Assembly (NCBI GenBank): GCA_001695595.3
Contig: MBPM02000004.1
Coordinates: forward strand, 62,001 to 126,000
Reading direction: 5' to 3'
DNA: 64,000 nt
From: Plasmopara viticola
Lineage: Eukaryota; Oomycota; Peronosporomycetes; Peronosporales; Peronosporaceae
Of this stretch, positions 45,399-58,162 are shown piece after piece. Under the pieces are notes generated by a model. The model was not told the origin of the DNA and ran no database searches. It was given only the letters and a program-made list of their open reading frames with translations. Positions within the stretch are counted from its first letter, which is position 1, and the number at the start of each line of letters is the position of its first letter. Position numbers and translations under genes: made by a program.

Positions 45399-46130
45399 TT
45401 ACAAGATGGGTACCCGATTCGTATGCCTGACAATTCTGCTCGTCGATAGAGCTTTCAGCCGTATGTAGTTGGGAAATTTCTTGCGCTGACCTGCATCGGT
45501 GAGCACATTGAGTTTGTCAGGCTTGCATTTAGTACGGAAATCATATTTTGCGAGGAATAATAAATTTCTTGTTAGTTTCTTAGGACAGCAAGGCGCCGTT
45601 CTCTGGGATGCATGGTGTGAATAGACTACAAAAAGGTTTGAGCCTAGAAATTGCACACGGAACTCTTCCTGTGCGTACTTCGTGGCAGGTCACTTCTTGT
45701 CATAAACGTAATAGCGCTGTTTGACAATTCTCAGCTGACCAAATTGAAGCAGATGACGCGCTAACGTTCATCCTCATCGAGCTACAACAATGATCAACAA
45801 ATGGCGACAAATGATGCTTAGCGAATTTGTTTCGTCCGGCAGAGTCAAAGTTAAAGCTTTTTGAAGGTTTCTTAAGTGCTATCAAAAGCTTTTCGGTGCT
45901 GACTCAGCCAGCACCGATTTCATATCTCTCATGACCAACACTATAGATGCGCAGGTAGCCAGCTAGGCCTGGGCTCTTTCTCAGATAAGTTTGAAACGTG
46001 GCGTAGGCCAAAACAAGACGACTTTGATCCTCTTTTTTGCACATCGCACTTAATGGCTGCTTACATAGAGGTCGAGAATATTAAGATTTCTCCACCGCAA
46101 AATACGTTTATTGATTGCGGACTAGATATG
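45399..46130 (-). mobile_element. Degenerate Ty3/Gypsy fragment, reverse transcriptase end and RNase H (copy 2)
   Basis: The open stretch 45656-45399 (minus) reads FVVYSHHASQRTA, then YDFRTKCKPDKLNVLTDA. This is clearly the Gypsy RNase H segment whose family form is FVIYTDHASLRTA and YKPGKLNVLADALSRRP. Just upstream, around 46120-45930, out-of-frame pieces (INKRI, then VVLFWPTPRF) match the end of reverse transcriptase. The stretch also aligns at DNA level with copy 1: acgtggcgta(t/g)gccaa at 23657-23673 and 46000-46015, and ccgcaaa(t)acgtttxttgatt near 23754 and 46095. The active-site Asp of YTDH is changed (YSHH), so the fragment is dead. Confidence 0.8.
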
Positions 46131-49100
46131 AGAGGTGTTTATGAACTTTGGAGCAAGCCTCATGTGTACCCGGTGTGATGTCTTCTCTAATGTGGCTTTG
46201 AATGAATATGTTGTCAAATCGTGTCTCAGTAACCGAGCTTTGGACGTTGCGTTAGTATTAAAAAGCTCTTGCGGAATTACTGATAACTATCATAGTACAC
46301 CGCTGGATGTACCTATTGCCCTAAGGAGAGTACCTAATTCCCTTATTCGGCCTTGATGGTATCCAATTACCAAAAGTGAAGCACTGCACAACCTGCAATC
46401 GGACATCTTGTTGAGCATATATTCTTCCTTAGAATTGAAGGATTTTCGCACAAAGTATACAAAGCACAAATCTCAAATAGGTCGAAAGATTGAATAGCTT
46501 GATGGAGTACAAATGCACTCTTGGAGGGTAAAGGCTGGTGAAAAGTTTAGCACGAGCTTGTTGCGGTTTGAAACGATCGGCAATTAATGTAGCCGATTGG
46601 ACAATAAAGGGCTCACGGATGGAGCTAGCTCACTTACTCTCTCATGACTTGGCAACTAAACCAGTATCTACGTCTTCACTTCGTCAAACCCGAAGTAAAA
46701 GTAATTACAAAGGCGCACTGTGCCTCTAAATTTCGTTTCGCTTGCAAAATGTGCACGTTGCATGAAAGGTCAAATAAATCAAAAAGGCTGTTACTTGTAT
46801 CGTCAAAATTATGCTACTTTACTATAAATGCTGTCGATGAACAGTGCTTTTCAGAACCTTCACATTGTTGCTTAGCCTTCTCGATCTTAATTTTTCGTAC
46901 CGCTATCAAGCGCATGACCTCAAATATCTTTGATATTTTATCTCTTTGATAGACGGTAAGGCTGCGCTTCTTAATGGCATAAGAGCACACGCAGTGCGGA
47001 TGCATCTTGCCAGAAAGAAGCGGCATGTTATGTATAATGATAACACCATTCTGTCCAATGTCAGTGCTTATCGTCATATACAGAGTGCATTGAGCTAAAA
47101 ATAATAGTCACCCAGCTGTACTTGAGGTGGTCACTATATATGAGCGCGAGCTATGATTGCTGTTAGTAAATTGTTTAAAAAGTCCCAAGCTCGCGTAAGC
47201 GGACAATTCACTTTTAATGTCGGTCTGCCATAGGATATTGAAATCGACCTGCCTTGATCTGGCACGTTTTTGTATGAAAGAAACAAAGACACTTACCATT
47301 TTTGATTAGCGCAGCCAGAATGCTCTATGACCTTAAAAAAATAGAATAGAATTTTGATGCGTGCTCAAGCAAGACTTTACATCACGTCGCCGTCTCAAGA
47401 TAGAGTCACTTCTTGTATCGCCGAATTTGTGTTAAGCAAGTAATATTCATTACGAATTGGATAGTTTAATCTCAGACGCTCGCTACGTCACGCTTTGGGG
47501 GTGGTTTTCGAAGGGTCAAGCTATTATTTTTCAAGTGCTGAAGCGACATCTATTTTTCGTGCTATGTACCTCATTGCTTTTTGTTTCTATGGAAGTAGAA
47601 ACAAGTGCAATGCGGTAGATCCACTTAGATCACGCTTCTACTAGAAGCCGAGTGTTGGTGACAAGTATTTTTAAGGCATCTAAGATTATACTTTTAAGAT
47701 GTCGCCCAATGAGACATTATGAGCTTCAACGATTTTAAGGAAATCTGACTCGTCGTCTAGGTCCTTGAAAGCCCGCTTTTGTAACCAAAGGTGGTGAAAA
47801 GCAGTAAGACAGTGCCTTTGTACACAGTGGTACGGCCCCTTCTCTACCAGCAAGCGTCATACTGTAAAAGGACCTACACTGGCTAAGACTCGTTTGCTGA
47901 AAAATGGTCTTCAAGTGCTCAATCGAGTCAATCTTCCGCACAAAGAAGAGATGCAGCGAAAAAGTAAGGATCAAATCATGAAAATCGTTGGATCGGAGGC
48001 TAAATAATATGAGGGCGCACAACTAGATTGATCCGACTAAGACAACTTGCTACAAAATCTTTAATATCGCACGTGTCTTATTCTTCTAGCCTAAACGCTT
48101 TATGTGTAAGCGTATCATCAAAAGGACCCACAAGCCTTTCAAGGCTTCTGAATCATAATCTTAACTTAACTACAGCGTGAGAGAGGTGGAATTTGCGAGT
48201 CCATTGGTCTAAATAAAAACTTCACTATAATCAGGGTTAAGATGTACTTGACAAATCTCAAGCACACATCTATAAACCAGTATCATATCGGCTTTTCCTA
48301 GCATCCTCATTGATACCAATAATGAAAGGCTCATATTTACAACGAGTCTCCTGCGTAATCTCCTTTGTCAGCTTTTAAACATCATGTGCTCTCGATCACA
48401 ATTATTGATTAGTGTGAAAAATTCATATCGGACAGCTTAAAATTGAGCATTTTTACTTCTGGTGCATTTGATGCTACACTTTTGGCTGTAGCTTCCACGG
48501 CTTTAGTAGAAATCTCAGCATTGTATAGACTCAGACTTGGAAAGCACGAAGAAAGCCGGGCTATCTCCGAAACGTAGGCAAAGGCTATCCATTGCCACAT
48601 TCAAAGACAAAGTGCTTAATAAACTTCACCATTATCAACATCTACATATTTCGATTTGAATTCTAGCAAATATTGTGTTGCCTGGTTCACCGCCACAGCT
48701 AAGCATACATGCTGAAAAAAGAGCCGTGTGGGCTCTCAAACAATGTACACAGTATTGAGAGTTAACTAGTTTTTGTGCTACAAGTTGGTGGCAAGAGTTT
48801 CAATGAACTGGTCAAATGAAATCTAACCCTACGTGTTGCCGCTTTCTTCATGCCCCCAAACACACCAAACATCAGCTTCCAATCGCTGATCGGGATTCCT
48901 TAACTGTGACTTCGTGAAAGGTGGTGGTAAGGTTCGTAACGGGCAAATATTTGGTAGCTCCATCTCAATTTTGCAAAGATACTGCACAGTAGCAATTGTT
49001 TTGGATGCCGCAAACCGCGGATGACTTTATATTGGCCGACAACAAGGAAGTCTTGCTCTTCTACGCATAAAGAAGCTCACAATTAGAGCGTTTTGATAGT

Positions 49101-51269
49101 AACAGGGTTTAATACAAGAACGAGGGATTATCGGAATAGTAATTGCGTCGACTGGGTGAAGCTGCGGAGGAACCACACGCTGATGTAACCGCTTTTTTCT
49201 ATGTAGATATACTAAAATATATATTTTCCATTCGAAAAGCAAGTAAGCTCTCCGACCCATTCTAGGATCGGACACCATATTCCACTTTACACGATGGGAC
49301 TTTTCGTCCTCACCCAGCGTTTTTTAGCTCTGCGAGTAATTACGCTACCTTGCCTGTAAGAGACATAAAATTCACAATACTTCAAAAGAGTTGATAGTCT
49401 TTTAACTGAAACACCACTCCTTTGGACAACTGCTTTTATGGATGGATTTACAAAAACTCCTTCTTGTATTAAGCTTTGAAGTACGGACAATAAGTAGTGG
49501 ATTTGTGTATTTGCTAGAGAGAAACGGTTTCGGTGGAATTCTCGAATGAAGCAACTTTTGCGGATTTAAGTTGCGGCGAACAGGGACACATAGCTTGTGC
49601 CTATTCCAGAGAAGGGCAACGGAATACATCCTCGTCTCGTGCAAGCGGTCACCAGTAAGGTCGAGCGTCTTACTGGGAGGAAAGCTTAAATTCATGGTAA
49701 TTTATGGACACCATGAAAGTTTAGCCTCAGAAAGCTTAACAACTCTTAAAAAAACCAACAGCTGAGGACTGCTTGTTGTACCCACAAGTGTACGAGATTG
49801 ATGAAGCACCTGAAACTTTTTGTAAACTCTGGTCCATTCAGAAACTTTGTACGGCAGCAAACGATTATGGTCAGCCAAAATGAGTAATAGATAATGCTTA
49901 GGAAGAGAGCTCTGGTATTATGTCACTTTAAGTTTGACTGACTAAAAGGACGGCTCTAAGCGTTCCCGGATTTAAAAAAATCTGGCTGTAAGTTTTACCG
50001 ATTCCGACTGCAAGGAGACTTTTTGACGCGGAAAAGAATTACTTGATTCCGGATACGGCATGGCTGGAAAAGCACGATAATTTGATCATCGATAAAACAT
50101 GGTCAAAGGTTCCACCCATTATAATCCACAAAATTGGGCTTGTATGAGTCTCCTTTTGTGCGTACGGGTCTTTGAGTAAAAATCATAAGAAATTGTACGC
50201 CAAGAATAAATGTGGGAACATCGAAGAACTATCTTTAATATGAAGGTGACGTCATGGCATCTTTGAATGATTTCTTCGCAGATTTTTTTTACTTGTAGCA
50301 CTGGCCATCAAAAGCACACAAAAAAATTATGTGTGAGTAGCGTTGCTTCGACGGTGATGCCACCAACTGTGGCGAACAAAGTTTTGCAAACAGGTAGCGT
50401 AGACTCACAAGAAACAGTGAGTTATACATGTTTGCAAGACACGTTGGGAAATAGAGCTTCACAGAGAAGTAGCAAAGTATCACCAAGAGCGGGTAATATG
50501 AATTTACATGAAGAGAGCGTGAATGAGTAGCCAGATCGCCACAAACAGTCTCGTGGCTGGCGATAAAGCCTTATTTATATAATTATTGACTGCTTAAACG
50601 GTCGTCGTACGTACTTCAATGATAGGCACTGTCAGAAGTGCCAAAATTAGTTATCGTTAACCTAGTCGAAGCGACTGGGATTTTGAAAAGATCATGAGGA
50701 CCAATAAACGCAAATCCAAAATCGACAAATGAGTTTTTACGCAGAGATCACGTAAATCCTCGCTCGGAGATGTTTCTAGCTTTCAACTCAGATGTCTTTG
50801 AGATTTAGTAGCTTTGACTTGTAAAGAAGTATCTACACCTTCCTTGACAAGTCCCTGTAAATAAAATTTGTTGGCCATGAAGTCGCCCGAGGTAGAATCG
50901 TTCGGCGGTGCCGTTCTCCATTTGTGGAACTAGGCTACGTTGTTCAAGTGGTACTTTGCTACTTACCCGAAAGCTGATGTCTTGCAATACTACGCTATCT
51001 GCATGCCAGTGTTGCTATGTTACCCATCTAGAAAAGTGTGCTACTTGCTAAGCTTCGCGGATGTATGTCATTCGCTTGCGGAAATGTTACCATCTACAGC
51101 TGGTGGCTGAACATTTACCCAATCTTAAGCGTTTTTGGCAATCGATGCTGCTAGCAGAATCTAGATGCCCGCCAAAATCGTCAAAGAATCTTCTCATCTA
51201 TCTTCAGACAGACAAATATACTTTAAATTTCTACCATATCTATTTTAAAGCCGCTTCTAAGCTTGGCTT
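46131..51269. other. Gene-poor stretch between Gypsy fragments
   Basis: About 5.1 kb with only short frames. A minus-strand frame at 48022-47735 has weak similarity to Gypsy reverse transcriptase around SIEHLKTIF, not enough to call. If the flanking fragments belong to one element, some 3.8 kb here is extra sequence and could be a nested insertion. I could not identify what was inserted. Confidence 0.4.
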
Positions 51270-51700
51270 TCGAAGGATTTGTTCGAACAACAGGGATTTG
51301 AATATGAAGCATCAGAGCCTTGTTGCAACGACTGGCACCTATATCATTGCTTCGCCAATCATACCCCAAAATTGATATTTATGAGCCACGTAATGCCCAG
51401 AATAAAGTCACATTTGCCCATGCCAAAAAGCAAAAATAGTTTTGCGCGATCAAAGTCCCCCAGTTTCATAGCCTGGTCTATTTTGACCTCAAGATGTCCA
51501 AAGCCGTCTCATTTGCCAGTCATACCGCAAGTGGCATAGTTTTGGTGAGCATTTTTCGACCCGTTCTAGCTAACCACAAACGTTAGCCGATATCTCAGCG
51601 AGCCGGAGTCGACGTAGACTTGAAAAGGTATATCATACACTTGCGTATACAGTTAGCAGCCCAGTGGTACTGATATCACCTAAATGGTCTCGGCTGACTG
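51270..51700 (-). mobile_element. Degenerate Ty3/Gypsy protease fragment (copy 2)
   Basis: Reading the minus strand from about 51690: LYTQVYDIPFQVYVDSGSLR retains the DSG aspartic-protease motif. Downstream, IDQAMKLGDFDRAKLFLLF and KCDFILGITWLI correspond to the family's LxxKFxDFDSxExFLVLDM and KYDLILGMPWL. Stops and shifts interrupt it. DNA-level similarity to copy 1 at about 25220-25500 is visible (for example tacacttgcgt(g/a)ta and the preceding gac(g/c)tcaaga). It is a dead remnant of the same family as copy 1. Confidence 0.75.
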
Positions 51701-52842
51701 TAACAAACACACACTTCATCATTTCTCTCTCAGTAGGGCGCCCCATCCCTACTCCATAAGACTTTCGCAACTTAGTCGTATACCAGACGATTATCAGCTG
51801 CTAATTTCGAGCATAATTCAATTTAAGACGCGTCACATCTATACCAAAAGTCAAGTGGGGTATAAATCTGTCAATATCATCAACACTTACAAAATCTAAC
51901 ACTTCAATCTTGGTAACCAATTTTATTCTGAACTTGAATACGCTAGTAGGCTAGCGACACACTGAAAGTCTTGAGCGAGACGATAGTCCATTCTCCGGAC
52001 AAGCACAAATCATGTGCTCAGTCAAAGCAGCGAATATAACTTTGCTTATTCCATTGAGACTGAGCCGAGTCAGCGAGTCTACGGATTCCCTCCCATAAAA
52101 CGGCGAGCTGCTCACCCAATTCATTCTTCGAAAAGGAGCCTAGCTGTAGCTGCTTTTTTGTAAAAGGGTATTGAATCGCTTCTTGCATCGCTGAGGCCTG
52201 CAGGAGTGTCGGGCTACCTTAAAGTCATCCATGACTTGATTTTGGAGATTAGCGCCCTGATGATGGAGATCGTCATATTTCTCTACTCATAAATATATTT
52301 ATGCGGGGAGGGCTGCGAATGCAGCCGCCGTTTCATCCCGTAAATTTCAAAGGCAGTGCAAGCTGCTCGTTTAATTGTGGTCTTGATTCTCTCGGACTTA
52401 GAGATCACACAGCACCTTGCACAGAGGAGGCGTGCTCGAAGATAGAAAATCGCCCGGTGAACGACCAGTCACTTTCCTTGGTCTTTGAGGGGCTCGAAGT
52501 ATGCAATTTACAGTGCTACCTATTCTACCATTCTACCTAGAGTTCACTGCAAATTAGGCAGGGACTCTTTTTTTGGTATACCTCAGTATGCAAACCGGTA
52601 TAAAGTGCCTATCGTACACCACTTTTTTAGAAACAACGTGAAGGCTGCGCTTAACACAACAGATGTAATGATGCTGCCTTAAAGCAGAAAAGATACAGCA
52701 TGTCCATCGTGCGGTATCGAATTACAGGGATACCATAAAAACAAAGTGCCTAACATCTGTAAAGACCGCCCATAGAGCCATAAAATAGAACATCAGTGGA
52801 CAGTAGTACCGTGGCAACTCTCAAGCTTTCACTAGTGTGTAA
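51701..52842. other. Spacer upstream of the ankyrin gene
   Basis: There are only short open frames without recognisable content. It includes the 5' region of the ankyrin-repeat gene. No promoter motif is convincing. Confidence 0.5.
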
Positions 52843-54550
52843 ATGATGGCGATGGAGCCGGATCCACATGAAAATCTTCCAAGCAGCACGAACCGACTCG
52901 TCAAGGCATCAGCGTGCGTCACGCTCCCAGTGTCCCTGTCACGACCGCATGATATCCAAATTTATCGCTTCAACCTCTTCACTCTTTAATTTACAGGTCC
53001 ATGACATGGCCTTTTCCGACACTGGGACGTCCGTAGATACTAAGGGGGATGGCTGGACGCCTCTCTCGATGAACTTGACGCTCAAGTATACAAACCTCAG
53101 CTGTGGCATCCCCGCACCGTCACCGTCGCATAAAGTCCTCAAAGCGTCTCCTAAACTCGCGATGGCTCGAAGTCATTTGGACATTTTGCGAGTCTTGAAA
53201 GAGGAAGAAGTCGCTGTGGTCAATCCCCACGACGCTACAATGTATGCGACCGCTTTAATGCTTGCAACAGCGAGAGGCCACGCGAGCAACGTGTGTTGTC
53301 TCTTGGATCGAGGCGTGAGCGTCGATATTCAAGACTCTGAGGGAAGCACTGCTCTCCACGTTGCCGCTATGGTTGGACGACTAAACATTGTCGAAATGTT
53401 GTTGCATGCCAGAGCTGTCGTGGATCAAAGGGACAAGATTTCCCGGACACCGTTAATGCTCGCTGTGCAAGAAGGACATATGGAGATCGTGCATGCTTTA
53501 GTCACGCGACAAGCGTCGCTCGATGTGCAGAATAACAAGGGCGAGACGGCCTTGGGCATTGCGGTCAAGTGTGGTCGACTGAAGGTTGCGCAACATCTTT
53601 TACGCGTTGGTGCCAATGTGGATACAGTCGATCATGACCAAATGACGTCGTTGATGTTTGCCTCACAAACCGGACAGCTGGAATTCGTAGGCCTTTTACT
53701 CGAGCACGGAGCGAATGTAGAGCTATGCTGCAAGTCTGGACACACAGCATTGCACTTTGCAGCTATGAATGGGCACCTGGAAGTCGTCCGAACGATGCTC
53801 AAGACGAAAGCCGACGTTATGGCTCGAGAGCTTGTCAAAGGACTGACACCGCTCATGTGTGCAGCAGCTTATGGCCACACTTTGATTGTGCAAGAGCTGC
53901 TTCCATTGAATTACCAGCTCGACATGGACGCCATTGAGAACAAAAGCAAGGAAGGATGTACAGCCTTGTACTTGGCCGTGTTGAAACGACACAAAGCCGT
54001 GTCTGAAGTGCTACTGGATGAAGGTGGAGCGGCGGTCGATGCAGTTGAATGGAAAGGGTACACACCACTCATGGCTGCTGCAAAGCGAGGCTTTTTGGAT
54101 ATGGTTCACGTGTTGTTGGGTCGTGGAGCCGATATTGAAGCCACGAATCGAGACGGCAACCGCGCATTAGAGATCGCTGCCCGTCACGGCCATGTTGCTG
54201 TCGTCCGACTCTTACTCGAGAATGGCGCTTTTGTCGACGCTCGCAATCGCACCCGTGGCTACACTGCCTTGTCTACTGCTGTGTTGCGCGGTCATATCGA
54301 GGTTGTGCATCTACTTCTCGATTATGGAGCGAGTGTCAACGTCCAAAGCTGCATCGGCGACACGCCTCTTCTTCTTGCCGCGTCGCGAGGACGATTGCAA
54401 GTTGTGCGTGTATTGCTCACCCATGGGGCTTCACCAAGTACTTCAAATGGAACGGGAGAAACACCATTGTCTCGGGCGGCTGCTGAAGGCTACGACGATG
54501 TTGCAGCAGTGCTGCGGATTGCAACAAGCATTCAGAGTCGACGTGCGTAG
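52843..54550 (+). CDS. Ankyrin-repeat protein
   Basis: The body from 52997 to 54550 is an open frame with a run of about twelve ankyrin repeats (GxTALHxAA, GHxxVVxxLLxxGAxVD cores), covering the protein from about 85 residues after the start of exon 2 to its end. The start is uncertain. The frame is open back to an ATG at 52868, but a polypyrimidine tract and CAG at 52980-52996 look like a 3' splice site. An upstream ATG at 52843 opens a different frame (MMAMEPDPHENLPSS) that joins in phase through donor 52900 (GTCAAG) or 52918 (GTCACG). I prefer a two-exon model beginning at 52843. There is no other domain, signal peptide or TM segment. Ankyrin arrays mediate protein binding; the partner is unknown. 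Codon usage is like the other real genes and unlike the flanking islands. Confidence 0.85.
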
Positions 54551-54750
54551 TCAGAAATGTGAAGAAAAACTGTGTATTGCGTTTCTATACGTTTTTTATG
54601 TGAATATTTCTTTGGTAAATCGCTCCATAGAAGAGCATCGTCATCGAAAAATGAGGTGACAACACCGCAAATATTCTTTTCGGCATCAGCAAATGTAATA
54701 TTTTAACCACTCGTGCTTGGTTTTTTAGTAAATTGGACGCATTTGGTCAC

Positions 54751-55104
54751 ACTAGATCATATATTGTATTGTATTGTATTACGTTATCGCGTTGCCAAGT
54801 TATGCGCGTGCTAGGCTCAGTCTGGCTAGTCCACGGCATAGAGTGGTGTCCGCATACGTCGGGTCTCGTTCGGCGGGCAGTGCAGCCAGCACCGAGGCCG
54901 TGAGGGTCTTCCATTATTTTGTGTAGTTCTGACTTGGTAAGAGCCCAGGTGGCGCCCTGGTGCTGGTGACCGTCGCGTCGAGGGTGAGACCCATTAGAGA
55001 CCTGCAGATGCCCGAGAGCACCTACCCGAAGCGCGCGAGCATTTAGCCCCCGCGCTTGGAAGGAGGGCGTCACCCCAACCTTTTCCGAAAAACTAGATCA
55101 TATA
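54751..55104 (-). mobile_element. SINE-like retroposon with 13-bp target-site duplication (copy A)
   Basis: A body of about 330 bp (54764-55091) is flanked by the perfect direct repeat actagatcatata at 54751-54763 and 55092-55104. Read on the minus strand it starts GGAAAAGGTTGGGG and ends in a short simple-repeat tail (tandem TACAA units, at 54764-54780 on the plus strand as attgt units). There are no terminal inverted repeats and no coding capacity. Tail, duplication and size fit a SINE. A GC-rich head with a weak pol III box B-like word (GGTCTCACCC) is visible, but the tRNA origin is not clear. Confidence 0.88.
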
Positions 55105-55899
55105 CTATCCTGAAAAGCTTGCAAGTCGTGTCACTTTCCAGCGATCCAAAAGCAGAAAAGGCTACGATTAAAGGTACCTCTTCCGGGCCATAATAAGATT
55201 GCTCATTTATTAATTAGCGCGAATAGCACGTTCGATAGGTGCATGAATGTAGCTCGATTACTTACGAGTGAAGTTTTTTTTCTCCAACTTCTCCGACAAG
55301 TGATGCCACCGGGGCTGTACATCTGCTAAGTGAATACAATCAGAGCAGTTCATCGAACGTTTCATCTTTGACGTGATAGAAATCAATGATACGACAAAGA
55401 GGGAGCCTCAAAAATGGCTACCGGTGTTGAGTTGTTGACTAAATATATACAATAGAACTTTAGCACCGTCAAGGTTTATGAGCGAAGCTCACACTGTCCA
55501 CAATTACATCGGCGAAAGTACGCTATGCCGTCGAATGGCGATTTTTCTGTTTGCTGAGCACACGCCCTCGTGCTAGACGCGTCGGTCATTCTCTTCTTAG
55601 GAAGAACACGACCTAAGCCTCATGACCCGCAAATCTTTACATCAGAAGGTGAAGGGGATAGGTGCTACTTTGGCAAAATTAAGACCATTCTGTAAGGCTG
55701 TGGCTTATACCGCCCAGTCGAGTAGTAAGAAAAGACTGCTCTGCATGCGTCACACGCACTCGATCCACCCAATTAAGTGCTCGCGAGCGGCAGGTGAACC
55801 CTCCACCACTGATCTTGTGATAAGCTTTCAGTGCATTCGATTCTCGCGATGGAGAGCGTAGTCATGCTGAAGACGCTGATCACGGCAATCAATATTGTC
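55105..55899. other. Spacer between SINE copy A and Gypsy fragment
   Basis: No gene. Traces after 55850 may continue the RNase H part of the adjacent Gypsy remnant, but they are too degraded to delimit. Confidence 0.4.
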
Positions 55900-56460
55900 T
55901 ACAGCTCCACGGTCAGCAGCTCATTCTAGGTACTCTAGAAAATCTTACTATCTCCCCGATGGCTCTCAAAAGCTTCTGCAACTTTTGATTGTCTGGTAAC
56001 GCAATCGTCCAGACCCCATAGCGCTTCAGCACATTAACACTTTAATGATTTTTGTCAAAGCTCGTGCAGAGCTCGAAAAGACGGACATTGATAGTACGTT
56101 TCCCACTTGTGAGCAGACTCGAGTACTTCTATCTTCATTTTCTTTTAAGTAGTTGGTCAGACCAAGCCACTTCTTCAAACCTTTGTTTATATAGAAGCGG
56201 TCGATTCGTATTGGACTCGACCTAAACAAGATCTACTCGATGGTCATACTTTTCTTAGCAGCACCTTAAAAGAGTTTCAGCGGCAAAGATGCATTTGCTA
56301 AAGCTTTTTATACGCAATTGCTTTCCATTCTTTTGCATGGGAAGTTAATATTACCCGTCAACCAAGTCGGGTGCACTGTACATTATGCATACCGCCATAT
56401 AGCTATCAAAACATCCATTTTGGAATCCGGCGTCTTCTTCTGCACACACGCTTATAGAAA
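55900..56460 (-). mobile_element. Degenerate Ty3/Gypsy fragment, reverse transcriptase end (copy 3)
   Basis: The minus strand around 56390-56290 reads SKCIFAAE (family form KKCIFAAxEI). The frame at 56229-56026 reads IDRFYINKGLKKWLGLTNYL, matching the family's conserved link after reverse transcriptase (LRKWLGLANYLHKY). IALPDNQK follows in a shifted frame (family LALPDxxKPF). Frameshifts and stops show it is dead. It lies between the two SINE copies. Confidence 0.75.
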
Positions 56461-58162
56461 TTATCTTCTTATAAGCACGTAAGATGCGTTCTTTGCCATT
56501 AAGCGTTTTGACACAAAATGTAGATGTGAGGTGGGAGAAATTTCTCCTCTAGTCAAATTTGCCCCATGATGTTCACAAAATGAGGCGGCAATGACGTCAC
56601 ACTATCGCTTCGGTAGAAACCGCTTCCGTGTCACGCAGTATTAAGCCGCAAACAAAGCTGACGTCGTGCCATACACCTCTATCATGTGGTAATATTGAAA
56701 ACAAATCTCTTGAGACCAAACCCTCGTAATACTAAGAATATTGCAAATCTTCCAACCAGATTCTACTTCGTATGTAAAGCGTCTTCTACATTCAAAGGTG
56801 ATGATGATATGATAATCAGTCTATCAGTTTTAATGACCACAACATCAAATGTACATCAAATATACTGTCAGCGGTTCAAGCCTCCTGAAGCATTACCATG
56901 AACGTCCCGTCCAGTGCTTTCAGACATATAACGCCACAAAAGGTTACTACCTTATGTCGCCGCCGACAATGCACCGACGTCTTAATGGCCCGCTCATCAG
57001 AGCCAAAACATATGCTACTTCACGCTTACAAGAAGTAACACCACCCTATATATCTCAATCTCTGATCGACTTTGTTACACCGCACACACAGTAAAAGCTG
57101 GCCATAATGACTTTTTTTGTGTGCCACTCCACATGCATCAATAGAGATGCTTCCTTAATGACTTTGCCTTAATCTCTGTCGACCTCCCATTTCACTTTAA
57201 ATCTAAGTACGATTGGCGGTTATTGCCACACGAAGCATCGATGGATGCCCATACACTGGCCCACAGCTCAGACGTCTACCTCCTCGCATAGCTAATATTC
57301 ATGAGAACTGCACCGTACGATGGACATTGGCTCTGCAAGCCTCTGCCACTCGATAGTAAAAGCGGTATTCGATAAATAAAAAGTATCGTGGCTTCTTGAA
57401 ATAAGGCGGGGTCAAAACGGTGACTGCCACTACCTCCGAAAAAGCATTACTGTACTTCCCTGCAGCAGACTTTATAATCTCTAAAAAAAGCCCACCAAGA
57501 CCTTATATCCTTGGCGGGCTGCAAGGAAGCACAAGCACACACGGTACGGATGAGTAATGAAGAGACCGGCTTGAGAATATGGTTGCATCCGAAGAGATAA
57601 AGGCGTCATGTCCATTGCGACCATTCTGACTAAAAAAATATTCCTGATTTTCGTTTTCAGGATTTTATGCTTACCGTGAGCAATATCGATGAGGTAAAGG
57701 CGTCCGCTTTAGGAGCCGGTGATGTTGACACAGACGAATTCGTCATCTGAAGTTCAAGACGCTCCAATAGAGAGCTCTCAAAGCTGAAGAGCTCCTTCAG
57801 ACGCGCACTGATTGCGTGAGATCCTTGTTTGGAAAAATAATGCAATTTCTCGGGGTGCTAAACAAGACGAAAAGTTAATGTAGCTCGTCTCGCACGTTAA
57901 TGAGCATATATTTTCCCCCACAGAGGATCAGCTCGAATGGTTGGGCATAAATTAACCGCAAATGCTACCAAGTGCAGTGGGGATGCCGTACCTATCTACT
58001 TGAAGTAAAAGAGAGCTCAGGACTCTAATAAAGGTTCTGTACTTGGAATCAGTACGAGTCGCGAATTGCTATCTATGATCCAAAAGTTAGTGTTGATCTG
58101 AAAAGTTGAAAATTCCGGGGAAAATCGTATTTGTAGAATTTTACCTACAAATTCTTTTCGTA
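56461..58162. other. Spacer with a small hairpin and a possible orphan exon
   Basis: Mostly unrecognisable. A perfect-but-one inverted repeat (arms 57490-57499 and 57510-57519, 10-nt loop) is present. At 57660-57749 a stretch preceded by ttttcgttttcag reads DFMLTVSNIDEV to an acidic end and a stop, which looks like a terminal exon, but no upstream exon could be linked to it. Confidence 0.4.

Noticed and set aside
47735..48022. Possible Gypsy reverse transcriptase piece (SIEHLKTIF)
   Set aside because: The similarity is limited to one short motif, and the position does not fit the neighbouring reverse transcriptase end at 46.1 kb.
54747..55073. 108-codon frame inside SINE copy A
   Set aside because: It is not preserved in copy B because of indels; SINEs are non-coding.
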